Shown here one piece after another: positions 22,501 to 34,624 of a DNA stretch of 64,000 nt. Position numbers and translations under genes: made by a program. Below the pieces are notes generated by a model. That model did no database searches and was not told the origin of the DNA. It saw only the letters and a program-made list of their open reading frames with translations. Origin of the DNA: Paramarasmius palmivorus (lineage: Eukaryota; Basidiomycota; Agaricomycetes; Agaricales; Marasmiaceae); the NCBI GenBank assembly GCA_037176845.1, contig JAYKXP010000003.1:62001-126000 (forward strand), written 5' to 3'. Every line of letters begins with the position of its first letter. The first letter of the stretch is position 1.

Positions 22501-25500
22501 TTACAATCCCGTCCAAGTGAATGAACTTGAGATCTTGACCTTATCTTTCAGGACAAGTTCTTCGCAACTACGACCAACTTGAACGGGATATTCTCCTTGA
22601 GTCACACGCCATATATCCTTCCGATCGTCCCAATAGGAGAAGGCGTACTTATCCAATGAGATTGTGACCTTCGTGGATCCTCCCGGGGCAAGATCTTTGG
22701 CCTACAGAGAACATCAGTTACAATCACTCTATGCTACGGAACGAGGCTCTGACCTTGGCAAACCCACGCAACTGCATATTGGGGTGTGTTATCCCGAAAT
22801 CGGGATACGATACGTACAATTGTACAACCTCCGAGCCAGTAACAGCACCCACGTTCTTGACCGTAACAGTCACCTTCACGTCGACCGAATCTGTTGTTGG
22901 CGTATTGTCAACGGATAGATCCGACAAAGAGAACTGCGTGTAAGATAATCCGTAACTGAGGATGTCAAACCAAATCAGCCATTCCATTCATTGCAGAAAC
23001 CGGGAGGTAATCAACGCACCCAAAGTAGAACAGCGGTTTGATCGCTTTCGACTGGAAATGCTTGTATCCCACAAAGATATCTTCGTGGTAGTGGATTTTA
23101 CCGGCCTCACTTCTGAGGTTGGGATAGGCAGCAATATCCTCAATCCTCCTAGGGAATGTTAACGGAAGGCGGCCACTTGGGTTGACCGTGCCAAAGAGGA
23201 TATCGGCTATGGCATTTCCGGATTCATTACCAAGATACCAAGCCTGAACAATTCCAGCCACATTGTCCAGCCAAAGCATGGCGGTCGTAGAACCCTTTGA
23301 AACAAAGTGTGAGCTCATGGATCTGAATAAGCTGATCTGGATGAGCATACCGCTTGAACGACAACAACTGTGCGAGGGTTGACAGCTGCAATTCGTGCTA
23401 TCACTTCGTTTTGACGCCCAGGAAGATCCAGCGTCGTTCGGTCAAAGGTTTCAGTTTCCCATTCGGGACTGAGGCCCGCCACAAAGATGACAATGTCAGA
23501 CTGTGATGCTAACACTTCAGCAGCCTTGATATCCTCTTCAGGGTTGGTTTTTGGCCATCCTCCTAGTCTCTGTATGGAATGTTGGGGGACAGCCTCGATG
23601 ACATGAGAGACGGACGCACCACACCGCGCATCAAGTGTAACTACAATCAGCATAATATATTAGTTCATGCTTAGCACACATAGCAGAAGAAGTCGTACCA
23701 CGTTACGATTCAAGATAGCCTCACCATCCCTCTCTGGGGGATCTGTGTTCGTATATTCGACGAGGACGTCGACAGGCTTTTTAGCTTTCAATTCCACTAA
23801 AGCTCTCTTTTCACTGGCTCCAGCTCTGGTCAAGAGATATTAAGATACGGTGAAATGATGGATTCCTGGTACACATACCCGTAGAAAAAGTCGCTGGGTG
23901 TTTGCTTTGTCCAGTTGTCGATGGTGAGTTTGCCATTAATCCAAAGTTTGGCACGCCCTATAGTAGAGATCAAGTTCAGAACTAAGAATGCGAACAAAGA
24001 ATACGTACCGGCGACAGTCAAGCCCAATTCAAAGGGACCGTCTTTGTCTACGGTCAGTTTACCGGTGAGTTTGATGGTGTACTCAGGAGTAAGTCCAGGT
24101 GGCTTGAAATCGTTCACTCTGACACTAGTATCCTGCAGGACATATGACGCCAAAGGCTCTGAGAGTGTACCGTCGGGGTTGTGATTATAGAAGGTGCAGA
24201 GAAGACCTTTTTCTCCCTTGTCTGTAACCAAAAGGTTCTCTATTGTCGGGAGAAACTTGTGTGCTAACCCAAGAAGATTAGTGCAATTGAGAATATGAGA
24301 ACGAGCACTCGCACCATAACATCCCACTTCATATTCCACTTCATATTCCTCGCCAGCCGCATCCTTGATCCCGTCCAAAGGCGTAACTACATAACTAGCC
24401 TTCAGATTCGCAGATCCTCCACCTGAGATAACCCGTCCCTTCGCGTTCGGTCCAATAACCGCGACCTTCTTATACTTCTTTGGCGTCAATGGTAAGACAT
24501 CGTTTTCGTTCTTCAGGAGCACGATAGTATCGGCGGCGAGCTTTCTGCAAAACTTCCTAGCTTTGGGATCATCTGGTCTTGTACGTTCTTCACCATCTCC
24601 GTAGACGACATCCGGATTGAGACGTGCTTGATGTTGAATAAATGTGAGGAGGTTGCGTGCGCGTTCGTTGATGGTCTCCATGTTGATCTTCTGAGCCGTG
24701 ATACAGTGAGTGACATGGGTGTTGGAACGCCAACGGGTAGGTCCAGGCATTTCTAAATCTAATCCTGCGTTGATGGCGTCGTCTACACTGTAGGTGCCAA
24801 ACCTGAGAAGTCGACAAGGTGAAATTTCTGACCACGCGTCACAGAAATACAACATACCAGTCGCTCATCACCATACCATTAAACTTCCACTCGTCGCGCA
24901 GGATACCTTGCAGAAGCCAGTGATTTTCAGAGCAATGAACACCCAGTAAACGGCCATATCTGGATTATCTGTGGTCAAGGAGTGGTACTGTTGGATTTAC
25001 GAGGTTCACATACGATGTCATATATGCCCATGGTTTAGCATCTCTCTGAGCAAGCATGAACCTAAAAATGACAACCTCAAACACTAATTTTGGAATTTCC
25101 GGGCGTTGATACCTACGGGTATAGGTAAACTTCGCGTAAAGCTCGATGAGAAACTATTGAATTGGCAGCAGTTCGCTCATGTTCTTGGTCGTTGCACACA
25201 AAATGCTTGACAGCTGAACAGAAGATGATATCAGCAGGGACGTAGAAATTTTAGGTAATTGCTTACTGGCAGCGACACCTGTAGATTGCAGGCCCTTGAT
25301 GTAGGAGTTGTTTATCGTACCAGAAAGGTGAGGATCCTCAGAGAAGGATTCAAAGGAACGGCCGCCGAGTGGATTTCGTTGTATGTTGCAGGTTGGCCCA
25401 AGTAGGATGACGGAGGATTTGAATTTAGCTTCTTCACCAAGGAACACTCCGGCTGCCTGAATGAGATCCGTATCGAAAGTCGAGGCCAGCGCTGTCGCAC

Positions 25501-25817
25501 ACTATCCAAGAGTTTCAATCTGGGTTCAGACAGCCTACAGGAACTACGCACTGGAATGCACTGAGCTGGTGTCGCCTTAAAATGTGAGGAGCCTCGGACA
25601 CCCTGAGTATCAATGAATGACACGAAAGGTCCCCTTCAATTATTACACTCACGTTTGGTCCATCGCTCATACGAATTCCAGGTATCGCTAGACGCTCAAT
25701 TGGAGTCGTGTTCCAGTAATTGGGTGCACCAAAGAGAGATATCTTTTCATCGAGGGTCAACTTCGCTAGTAGATCAGGAATTTTGGCATTGAGGAAAGAA
25801 CGGTCTTGAGGAGACAT
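22501..25817 (-). CDS. Beta-glucosidase, glycoside hydrolase family 3 with PA14 insert, copy 1
   Basis: Hydrolyses terminal beta-glucose from cellobiose and other beta-glucosides. The ATG at 25817 begins [20 protein letters not shown] with no signal peptide, so it is probably intracellular. Exons carry [61 protein letters not shown] sequence and the nucleophile motif MVMSDW joined to [23 protein letters not shown]14 domain (about 23880-24260; [14 protein letters not shown] at its end) is inserted in the second GH3 domain, as in Kluyveromyces-type enzymes. Then [17 protein letters not shown] marks the acid/base loop and a C-terminal fibronectin-III-like domain ends [11 protein letters not shown] close paralogue follows at 26110-29355 on the same strand. 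Confidence 0.9.
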
Positions 25818-26109
25818 GGTGAAGCAGTATGATTCGACATTATTGCGACGGATTTTAACTGAAGTACTGAAAGTGCGGCCCGAATGTGGCTGGTCAGATG
25901 CAACAGAGGTGAGGGAAAGTTGGAAATTGGTTGGAAACAAGGGACGGAGAAACTTCGGAATAATCGATTTTCCAACTTCAATTCTTCGCCAGAGGGCAAA
26001 CTAGCGACCCTTGCTTGGTATATAAATTAGACTCTTTGCTATGGCGCTTGGCTACATCATGGGGCCTATGTCACTGTACAATTATGATTTAAATATGAGT
26101 CCATCTTTC
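25818..26109. promoter_or_regulatory. Promoter gap between the two GH3 copies
   Basis: A 292-base gap upstream of GH3 copy 1, with a TATATAAA stretch at 26019-26026 read on the plus strand, about 200 bases before the start. It also holds the 3' end of copy 2. Confidence 0.4.
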
Positions 26110-29100
26110 CTATAATCCCGTCCAGGTAAACGAATCGGATATCTTAACCTTCTCCTCTAGCACAATGTTATTGCAACTGGTTCCAATACGGACGACGTAT
26201 TCCCCAGCAGTCACACGCCAGAGGTTGTCGTCGCTATCCCAATACGAAATCGCATATTTGTTCAACAGTATAGTCACGGTCGTAGATGATCCAGGAGAGA
26301 GATCTCGTGCCTAGCCGGATACATATTCAATAAGTACAGAAAATCGGAAAACTTTGGTCGAGCTCTCACCTTGGCGAAGCCACGCAACTGCATGTGGGGA
26401 TGTGTGATGCCTTTGTCTAGGTACGACACGTAGAGTTGTACTACCTCAGACCCTAAGACTGAGCCAGTGTTTTTTACAGTCACTGTGGCTTCAATGTCTA
26501 CCAAGTTGCCTTTGGAGGTATTCTTGACTGTAAGATTTGATAACGAGAACTTGGTGTAGGATAGCCCATGTCTATCATAGGAACTTAGACCAGTATGCAA
26601 GGGAAAATATACACTTTACTCACCCAAAGTAGAACAGAGGATCTATGGCCTTGGACTGGAAGTGCTTGTATCCCACGAAGATGTCTTCGTGATAGTGAAT
26701 TCGCGCCTTTTCGCTACGGAAGTTTGGATACGCAGCAATATCTTCCACGCGTCTGGGCAGTGTCAGTGGGAGTCGACCGCTTGGGTTAACGACGCCATAT
26801 AAAATGTCGGCGATGGCGTTTCCTGCTTCATTTCCTAGATACCAGGCTTGAAGAATGCCTGCGACATCGTCCACCCAAGGCATGGATATTGCGGAGCCCT
26901 GGTAGCAACAATTCAACAAACTGGAGCGGAGAACAAGGTGTAGTAGACCGCACCGCTTGAAGAACGACTACTGTTCGTGGATTGGCCGCAGCGAGCCTGG
27001 TAATAACATCACTCTGACCCCGAGGAAGGTCCAGTGTTTGGCGATCAGTCCCTTCACTCTCCCAGTCTGGGCCAAGTCCAGTTACGAATATCACCACATC
27101 GGACTGTGCAGCTAAGGTTTCGGCAGCTTTCAGCGCTTCTTCTGGATCTATTTTTGCAGAACCACCGAGACGCTGAGAATGTTTTAGTCGCATGACCGTT
27201 ACTTATGCTTGTGACCAAACATACCACACCACGTAACAGTCCTGGTTGGCTATCCCTCTCCGCGGTCTCCGGAGGATCAGTGTTAGTGTATTCCACAAGC
27301 ACGTCAACAGATTTGCCGGCCTCCATGTTAACGACGGCCTTCTCTTCAATAGTTCCTTGACTGGTGAGAATCAATGAATGTTGATTCCCATCCAAAGCGA
27401 CAAATATACATACCCGTAAAAGAAATCCCCCGGGGTTTGCTTTGTCCAGTTGTCAATCGTCATTTTACCATCAACATACAGTTTTGCACGACCTAAAACA
27501 AGGAACATGATGAGTACTGCACTTGTTCAAAAACGAAGCCCACGTACCAGCAACAGCAAGGCCAAGTTCGAATGGGCCATCCTCGTCCACAGTCAGTTTA
27601 CCCGTTAATTTGATAGACCAGGTAGGAGTGATTCCATGCGGCAAGAAATCGTTCACTCTGATACGGGTATCTTGAAGCACGTAAGATGCCAAAGGTTTGG
27701 AGAGGCTTCCATCTGGGTTGTGACTGTAGAACGTGCATAGCCAACCCTTCTCCCCTCGATCGGTGACCAAGTTATTCTCCAGAGTTGGGAGGTACTTGTA
27801 GCCTGTCGAAGCTATTTCAGCCACCTCTTCCGGAACTTAGCAAAATTGAACTTACCAAAGCATCCCACAGAGTATTTGACGTCAAAATTCTGACCTGCTC
27901 CCTTCTGTATGCCATCGAACGGTGTTACTGCATAACTGAACTTCACCAGAGCAGAACCGCCTCCAGAAATAATGGCATCCTTTGCAGTAGAACCGATTAT
28001 TGCGATCTTCTTGTACTTTCTTGGTGTGATGGGTAGCACATCGTCTTTATTCTTCAGTAAAACGATTCCATCTGCAGCGAGCTTTCGACAGAATTTCTTG
28101 GCCTCCGGATCATTCGGGCGAGTTCGTTCCCTGCCATCTCCATACACGATCTCAGGGTTGAGACGAGCTTGGTGTTGAACAAAGGTTAGGAGATTATGAA
28201 CTCGCTCATTGATAGTCTCGACGCGCAACTTCTGAGACGTCAAACAGTGCTGAATCAATGTCAAACTCCTCCAACGAGTGGGACCAGGCATTTCAAGATC
28301 CAAACCAGCTTTGATAGAACCATCGACGCTGTAGGTGCCGAACCTATTATAACGATCCATGTTCAGTTTGTTGGACGGAGGCTGCCTAACGTAAAACTCA
28401 CCAGTCGCTCACAATCAGTCCGTCAAATTTCCACTCGTCCCGTAAGATACCTTGCAACAAAGGTCGGTTTTCTGAGCAGTGTGTCCCGTGTAGACGACCA
28501 TAGCTAGAACGGTGTTAGAAGTCTCTTGTTTGACAGTATCTGACATGACATACGAGCTCATGACAGCCCACGGCTTCGCATCCCTCTGAGCAAGCATGAA
28601 TCTAGAAGGAGTCATGAGCTTCTAAAATGGGTGCGCCGGGATATCACGCACGGATACAAGTAGACCTCTCGCAAGGCACGGTCGGATACGACGGAGTCGA
28701 CGGCAGTACGTTCATGTTCTTGATCATTACAGACAAAGTGTTTAATTGCTGGTGTAAAGCTGCATAAGACTGTGAAGTGTGCAGGGGACGAAGTACTCAC
28801 CTGGAGCTACACCCTTCGACTGCAGACCCTTGATGTACGCGGCAGCCATCGTGCCAGAGAGGTGGGAGTCTTCCGAAAAGCTTTCAAATGCACGGCCACC
28901 TAGAGGGTTCCGCTGGATGTTGCAAGTCGGTCCAAGTAGCATCACCGAAGATTTGAGTTTGGTCTCCTCCGCTAGGAAAATTCCTGCCTTCTCAACGAGT
29001 TCCGGGTCAAATGTCGACGCGAGGGATGTGCCACACTATCGGGTATGAGTTATTTATTTACATCGAATAAAATTTGAGGAATACTCACAGGCAAACATTG

Positions 29101-29355
29101 AGCCGGTGTAGCATTGAAATGCGAGGATCCTCGCGCTCCCTAAAGCAGAAGTTATCAGAAATGAACGCGCGACGGAATAGAAGTGTAACACACGTTTGGA
29201 CCATCTGTCATCCGTATTGAAGGAATCTCCAACCGTTCAACCGGCATGGTATTCCACCAATCTGGTGCACCCAGAAGCGAAATCTTCTCATCGAGGGTGA
29301 GCTTCGAGACGAGCTCTGAGATGTCGGCGTCGAGAAAAGAGCGATTTGGGGACAT
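26110..29355 (-). CDS. Beta-glucosidase, glycoside hydrolase family 3 with PA14 insert, copy 2
   Basis: Tandem paralogue of the gene at 22501-25817. It begins [19 protein letters not shown] without a signal peptide. Exons give [72 protein letters not shown] and the nucleophile VSDW joined to [23 protein letters not shown]14 domain lies at about 27440-27800. The acid/base loop reads [15 protein letters not shown], closer to the usual ESEG-x-DR form than copy 1. The end reads [10 protein letters not shown] then TAG. Intron positions look largely shared with copy 1. Predicted role: intracellular turnover of beta-glucosides. Confidence 0.9.
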
Positions 29356-29827
29356 TGCAGACCGCAACCACTCCCACATCATCGTTTGAGCTTTGAGAAC
29401 ACTAGTTGAAGGTTGGGCAGAGATATTGCTCCGCTTATAACGAATTTCTTTCCATGTTTCCAGGTTCGTCTGCCATACGGGCCGATGTTGTTGATGAAAT
29501 CACCAGAGTAAGGCTTGAGGAGGTCAGAAGATTCAGAGTGGTCCAAGATTTTAGGCAAAGACGGAATATTTTCGGGAAAAGCGGCTTTCAGAGAAAATAG
29601 ACTCGTTTCACACGCTTGGTCCAAGATACATGGTGGGTTGGGTTGAATGCTAAATCCAAGTACACTTTTATTTCCCTATTATGTACACGCTCGTATTGTA
29701 ACCCTCGAAATAACCAGTCAAAGCGTGATGAATGAATACAAACAAAGAAGGTAAGATTAACCCCTGGGTATCTGAACACGAAAAATGGAACTTGGAAGAT
29801 GTGGAATGACTCGAGCGCTTATTGAAG
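29356..29827. other. Intergenic stretch upstream of GH3 copy 2
   Basis: A 472-base gap between two minus-strand genes. Only the promoter of GH3 copy 2 and the 3' end of the membrane protein gene are expected. No other feature was found. Confidence 0.45.
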
Positions 29828-30996
29828 TTATACGGCCGCATCATATCTTGGAGGCATCTCTACCACTTCAACGCTGCCGTTCGGCGACTGCTCTTCCTGC
29901 ACCTCCTCCATTGTTGGAGGTCTCCATCCGCTATCCTGATGCTGCATGAATACCCTCGTTGTAGGTCGCGATCGGCGACCTGCGGCAGACTCCTCGTCTA
30001 ATGTTTCCTGTACTAATTCGGAACTGGTGCTTTCCATGAGAGTCGGTAGCAAACAACCAGTTGAACTTTGGATGTCGAGAACAGATGAATGCTGTGACAT
30101 GCTGACTGGTCTTTGGGGTACACTCTCCGTGGATACCGGCCGAGAAATCGAACCCTTCATTGATTGCGAGGAGCTGCTAAGCTGTTGTATAGTACTTGGA
30201 GGCCGTGATATCATGCTATCTGGGTGACGCTTTTCGCTGACAGGTGCCGTGGCTGTAATGATCGTGCCGGTATCAGGAGTTTGGACTTCGAATGGGTTGA
30301 TAACCGCCTCGCGCGGAATAGCAGTCTCTTCAAAGGCTCGTCTGCGACGTGATCTTCGGCGTACAAAGCACAGGACGAGCACAATGCAAAGAACGACGAA
30401 CACCACAGCACCGGTGACGGCACCCGCGATAACTTTGGTCGGAGGCGTAGAGGTGGTTGTGGTCAAGGCTGGTGAATTTGTGGGCCTGGAGAAGATCAGA
30501 ATGCTTTCTAATATGCAATTAAGTGGTATACCCCGCTATATCCGATGTCTTCGCCGTGGATGTCGATGAAGGCATAGGGGGCCGGCTGAAAGGCCGATTG
30601 GGATCTTGCCCAGGTAATGTAATCTCCTGGACGTTCTTTCCCATAGCGAGACAGTTTTGAACGTATCCTGATGCGGAGTTCAGATATGAAAGCTGGATAA
30701 CAAGGTAGGGATACATATCAACTCACTGTCCAATACTCCTTGGGGTTGCGTATAGTCTTTAATATTTTGGTCCTCTCCGATGCAAATATAACACCTTTCG
30801 ATGTTTTGTATAAAAATGTTATTGCAACAGTCGTCGGTTTCGCATTTCTATAAATCGAAAGGTGAGGATGTCATTAGAACGATTACTATAAAATATAACA
30901 TACTTCATTCTGGAGGTATGGCTGAACTACAGTGCAAGTACTGCTCTGCCCGACGCATGCGGGAGGAATCTTGATGTCTGCCCTTGCGATGATCAT
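29828..30996 (-). CDS. Single-pass membrane protein with Cys-rich ectodomain and disordered cytoplasmic tail
   Basis: Exon 1 starts MIIARADIKIPPACVGQSST. Exon 2 carries CETDDCCNNIFIQNIERCYI; with exon 3 (LSYLNSASGYVQNCLAMG) this gives a ten-Cys-type small extracellular domain seen in basidiomycete surface proteins. A Ser/Thr/Pro stalk (PPMPSSTSTAKTSD) follows, then TTTTSTPPTK and one membrane segment (VIAGAVTGAVVFVVLCIVLV) with a stop-transfer RRRSRRRR. The roughly 170-residue cytoplasmic tail is disordered and Ser-rich and ends PPRYDAAV, with a PPxY-type motif. Introns: about 30916-30972 region, a 44-base intron before LSYLNS and one before PTNSPALT. No signal peptide is visible before the Cys-rich part, so an upstream exon may be missing. 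Function unknown; a sensor or adhesion role is only a guess. Confidence 0.6.
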
Positions 30997-32505
30997 AGTT
31001 TGGTGAGCAGGGGTCAGGAAGGGAATCCAACGGAGTCGGTTTGTTCCTTGAAACTATTTGAGAACTCGGGAAGAGCTTTTCTCAGGCTTTAGACAGTTCA
31101 TATTTTCTTTGACATGGTGGATGGAAGACTTCGGCGATTCTGTGAGCGCCTTTAAAGAGGCTTCCATGACGATTTGAGAGATTGGCGCGTCCCTAAAGCT
31201 TGATATGGCTTGATAGTGAGTCAACTGAGGTGATGGATATGGCGAGAGATGAATCACGCGTGTGGTGCCAGCGGTATTGAATTACTTCCCTAAAATTCAC
31301 AATAGAAATGTCGGTGAGTGCCCCAGACCTAGACCCGTTCATTACTCACTGTATCGGTGCCAGGAACCCCAGGTTTGAGCGAACAGGAGCGAACAGGAGC
31401 CTGAGGCAGTGAGCAGGCAGTGAGTAGATGCGATTCTTGACTACACTAATGGTGTTCGGGGTCCTGCTTCGGCAGAGCTGGCCGTGGTACCCTTAGCGCC
31501 GAAATTCGCCTATAGCTACACCACCTTCCCTGGAGCGCAACTGGAGCGAGACTCAATTGCTACGTCCATTAGGTCTCACTGTTGATTCTTGCTCAACACC
31601 AGAAGTGTTCTACTTGACTTTCCATCCGGAGCTCGTGGCAATATTTACAGCAATCCTAGTCGGGAGGACCAGGACCAGGACCGACCTTCTCAATAAGTAT
31701 TCACGATCCAGGCTGCTACATAGGCCTTTAAAGCTTTAACCGGCCTGTCTGCGACGTTGGCAACATGGTCACAGAGGGAGCACTTACAGCTCTAGCTGCT
31801 ATAGGTCCAATTCCAAGTTACAGGCCGAACTAAAATTCTAACCAATGGTGGTCTATGTATGGGTACAGATAATTCGGAGTGTATGTCTTCCTGTTTGAGC
31901 GCGTCTTGTGATGCTGGGGTGGTAATACTTGAGTAAGAGCATGACCCGGCCCTTCAAGCTTCTACTAATGCTACTACTAGGGCGCGGTCATACAGCGGGC
32001 AGAACGATATGCAAGTGTCCGTCCGGGTCGGAGCCTTAACGAATTTCAAGGCGGTACACACTGGATCTCGGCCTTCAAGTTGGTGCGCCTAGTTGTTCTC
32101 TGCAAGGCCCGCCTTCGATGGTGAGGCTGGAGAAACCAGTGATGTCCTGCAAGGCAAAGAAAGTTTAGCAGAAAGTCTCTCGAGTGTTTACTAACGTTTA
32201 CCTTTTATCGTTTGAGAGATTCTCTGCTCGTGGTACCTTCAGCTCAATGCTTATGCTTCATGGCCCGATTTGCCACATTCAAGTTGCACTGGTCTGACCG
32301 TGTCTACCGGCAGCGGTGGCTTATTTCCCACCAGGAACTCTATCGTCAGCACCTTAAATGGGGATTCAAGGATATTCATGATGTCTAACTAGTTCACTAC
32401 GTCGTTGAGCGAAGCAAAAAAAAATGGCGTCGAAGTTGCGGACAGTATTATTTAAGTATGCGGTACAGTGTCATTTAAGTATCATCTACTTCATAATGTT
32501 CCTTT
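30997..32505. other. Long intergenic stretch with small tandem repeats
   Basis: About 1.5 kb with no convincing gene. It contains short tandem duplications at 31381-31424 and three AGGACC units at 31665-31682. A possible signal-peptide exon for the neighbouring membrane protein was sought on the minus strand and not found. Confidence 0.55.
31381..31424. repeat. Two adjacent 10-base direct repeats
   Basis: GAACAGGAGC occurs twice in direct contact at 31381-31400, followed by AGGCAGTGAG twice, one base apart, at 31404-31424. These look like local slip duplications in non-coding DNA. Confidence 0.75.
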
Positions 32506-34293
32506 TCAGACCACCTTACTTCTGCCAGTGCTGACCAATGCCACTTCTTCGGCAACTGTAACACCAGCACCTCCTGCGCCAACATGGGGAACCCGAACGA
32601 TATCCCACTTCTTCCAGTGACTAGTGAAATCCTCATGGGACAATATTCCAATGGAACGAAGAGAGATGACTGTTTTAGCCAACTCCGTCACGTTCTGGAT
32701 ATGACTCTCCACATTGGCTTGCCTCCATAGTGCATTCACTCCTCCACGTCCAATCCTTTGCTCGGGGTAATCCACGTTAATTAGCAAGGTTATTAGGCAC
32801 TTCAACAACGGCAGGTGACGCTTTAGGCGAGGCTAAGTACATTCATCAGTCACTAGTGCATCTTCTGCGGAGACCAGGACTCACTATGGGGTTCTCGTCC
32901 TCGTTCGTTTCTGCTAGTGGGCGAAACCTATGTATCTCCAAGAACGACAACTTCCGGACCAGATGCGGAAGGCGCGACAAGAATGTCTCCTCGAAGCTTT
33001 CCCGAGAGCCTCCAGCCTCGGGACAGGTTTTGTAAGATATCCTTAACGTCTCTAAATTGGACAAACTCATCGTGTCAAGCACCGAGTGTAGATGGGTGAT
33101 TGACGGGGTGTCCGATAGAGGGGATAAGGAAGACGAATGCAAGACTCCTGGCAATGGATAGGCGCGTAAATCCAATTCGACCAAGTTGTCAGTCGGAAGA
33201 ACCTGGAAAACGAAGTCGGCGGGATGGGCTGTCGATAATGCCAAGGTATGCAATCGATTCAATTTGGACCCGACATGACCGGCTTCTGGGTTCCCGGCAG
33301 GGCAGATACAATAGTAGCCACCGAATTCGTGTGCTGATGATGTCCTGGATGTTTTGGGTATAGCTAGATGGAACTCTAATACTCGGAGCACCGGAAAGGC
33401 CGCAGGGATAATAAGATCTATCCAACGCGGCTCACCGAAGGGGGCGTGTCCTTGAACTCGAAATTCCCGTAACTCCGGAAACAACGGTTTATTATCGACC
33501 GCACTCGTTTTCAAGCCGTTTATCAGTTGACATCCCAGCTCCGCTGGCATTTCCAGCACCTGTAAGCCTGGCCTGAGAAGCTCAACCAGCACGAGCAAAT
33601 TAGCAAGCTCTACAGCGCCCTGAACTGTATCTCTCCTCCCATAAGAAAGAGAGTCCGGGGGGAAACAGTCAGTGAAAGGAGCTCGGTAGACGAATTTGCG
33701 GAGCGTCGAGGGAAAGGAACAACTCGTAGCGTCGGAATCTGGGTTTAGATTGGAAATGAAATCCTCCAACGTGAATTTCTCCGAGGGCGAACGCCAAGTC
33801 GAGTCGCAGATCTCTAAGGCGTGGATGTTAGGGGCCGAGAGCACTGCACGTAGAAGTGCTGGCCAAGCACCGTAGAAAAACGAGTTTGTGATGCGAAAAG
33901 TATGAAGAGACGACATCCAGGGCAAGACTTTGGCAAGTCCGTCAGATAGTTCTGCTGGAGGACCTGCGTCAGCGAATAGATACAAGTCGACAGCATGCAT
34001 GTTTAGTTCGAAAACCCTGTCAATGTTGCTGTGAGATAGTATAAGCCAAAAAGGAACATCTCGTACAGAACATAGGAGCACAAGCTTCGAGGGAGCATTT
34101 GTTTCCACATGCCAAATCCCCAGGTTTGGCGGAGCGTTCCAAACAAGAGCGAAAGGCATATTTGCCTGAGGTGACGGCAGGTCAGCGAAAGCGCACGAAG
34201 ATCCTTCATAAATAGGTGCCTCGGAGCGGAATCTTTCAGCATACCCACGATGAGCACCACAACGTCTTCGTACGAGTCGTCCAACTTGGCCAT
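32506..34293 (-). CDS. F-box protein with leucine-rich C-terminal half
   Basis: Probable substrate adaptor of an SCF ubiquitin ligase. Exon 1 starts at the ATG at 34293 (MAKLDDSYEDVVVLIVGML) and contains an F-box-like helix set LMKDLRALSLTCRHLRQICL. It ends at SYV, where a 51-base intron (donor gtacga, acceptor ttgacag near 34010) joins VFELNMHAVDLYLFADAG. A competing longer frame over the first 250 bases is not used because this splice restores both parts. The body has irregular leucine-rich repeats (LHTFRITNSFF, NIHALEICDSTW, LETLRISYKTC). A last intron at about 32833-32890 joins ENPI to PRLKRHLPLLKCL, ending GRSKVV. Agaricomycetes carry many such proteins; the target is unknown. Confidence 0.75.
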
Positions 34294-34624
34294 TAATTCG
34301 TCCTGTCAACCTCACGGTACTGGTGCAAAAGTGGGAAGCCACGCTCCAAACGCGTGTTCTTTTTCAATGACCTCGACTCGGAGTTTACAACCTATGTCGT
34401 ATGCGTCACTTCCCACTAAGGTCGCAGGTTAGCGGGGATAAAGCTGAGGCACTCACACAGCCGTCTGAAGGGACGACCACGTTTAGGCAATTACATCAGA
34501 CAACGCTGCGTCCATTGATCATTCTCCTACAGAAATAATTGATACATGAGTAATTGCTTGATGGAAGGTAATGTAGCAAACTGCCAGATAAAATAAAGAA
34601 CCAAAGCTACCAGTCACACGACCA
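34294..34624. other. Gap between F-box gene promoter and STI1 3' end
   Basis: A 331-base gap between two minus-strand genes. Nothing beyond promoter and terminator functions is expected or seen. Confidence 0.4.

Noticed and set aside
31557..31739. A short plus-strand frame in the repeat-bearing gap
   Set aside because: Sixty codons with low complexity (AGGACC repeat) and no domain.
34010..34342. The 5' part of the 498-residue frame over the F-box gene
   Set aside because: The F-box motif lies in another frame from the ATG at 34293, and a 51-base GT-AG intron joins it in phase to the long frame, so the upstream part of the long frame is a shadow.
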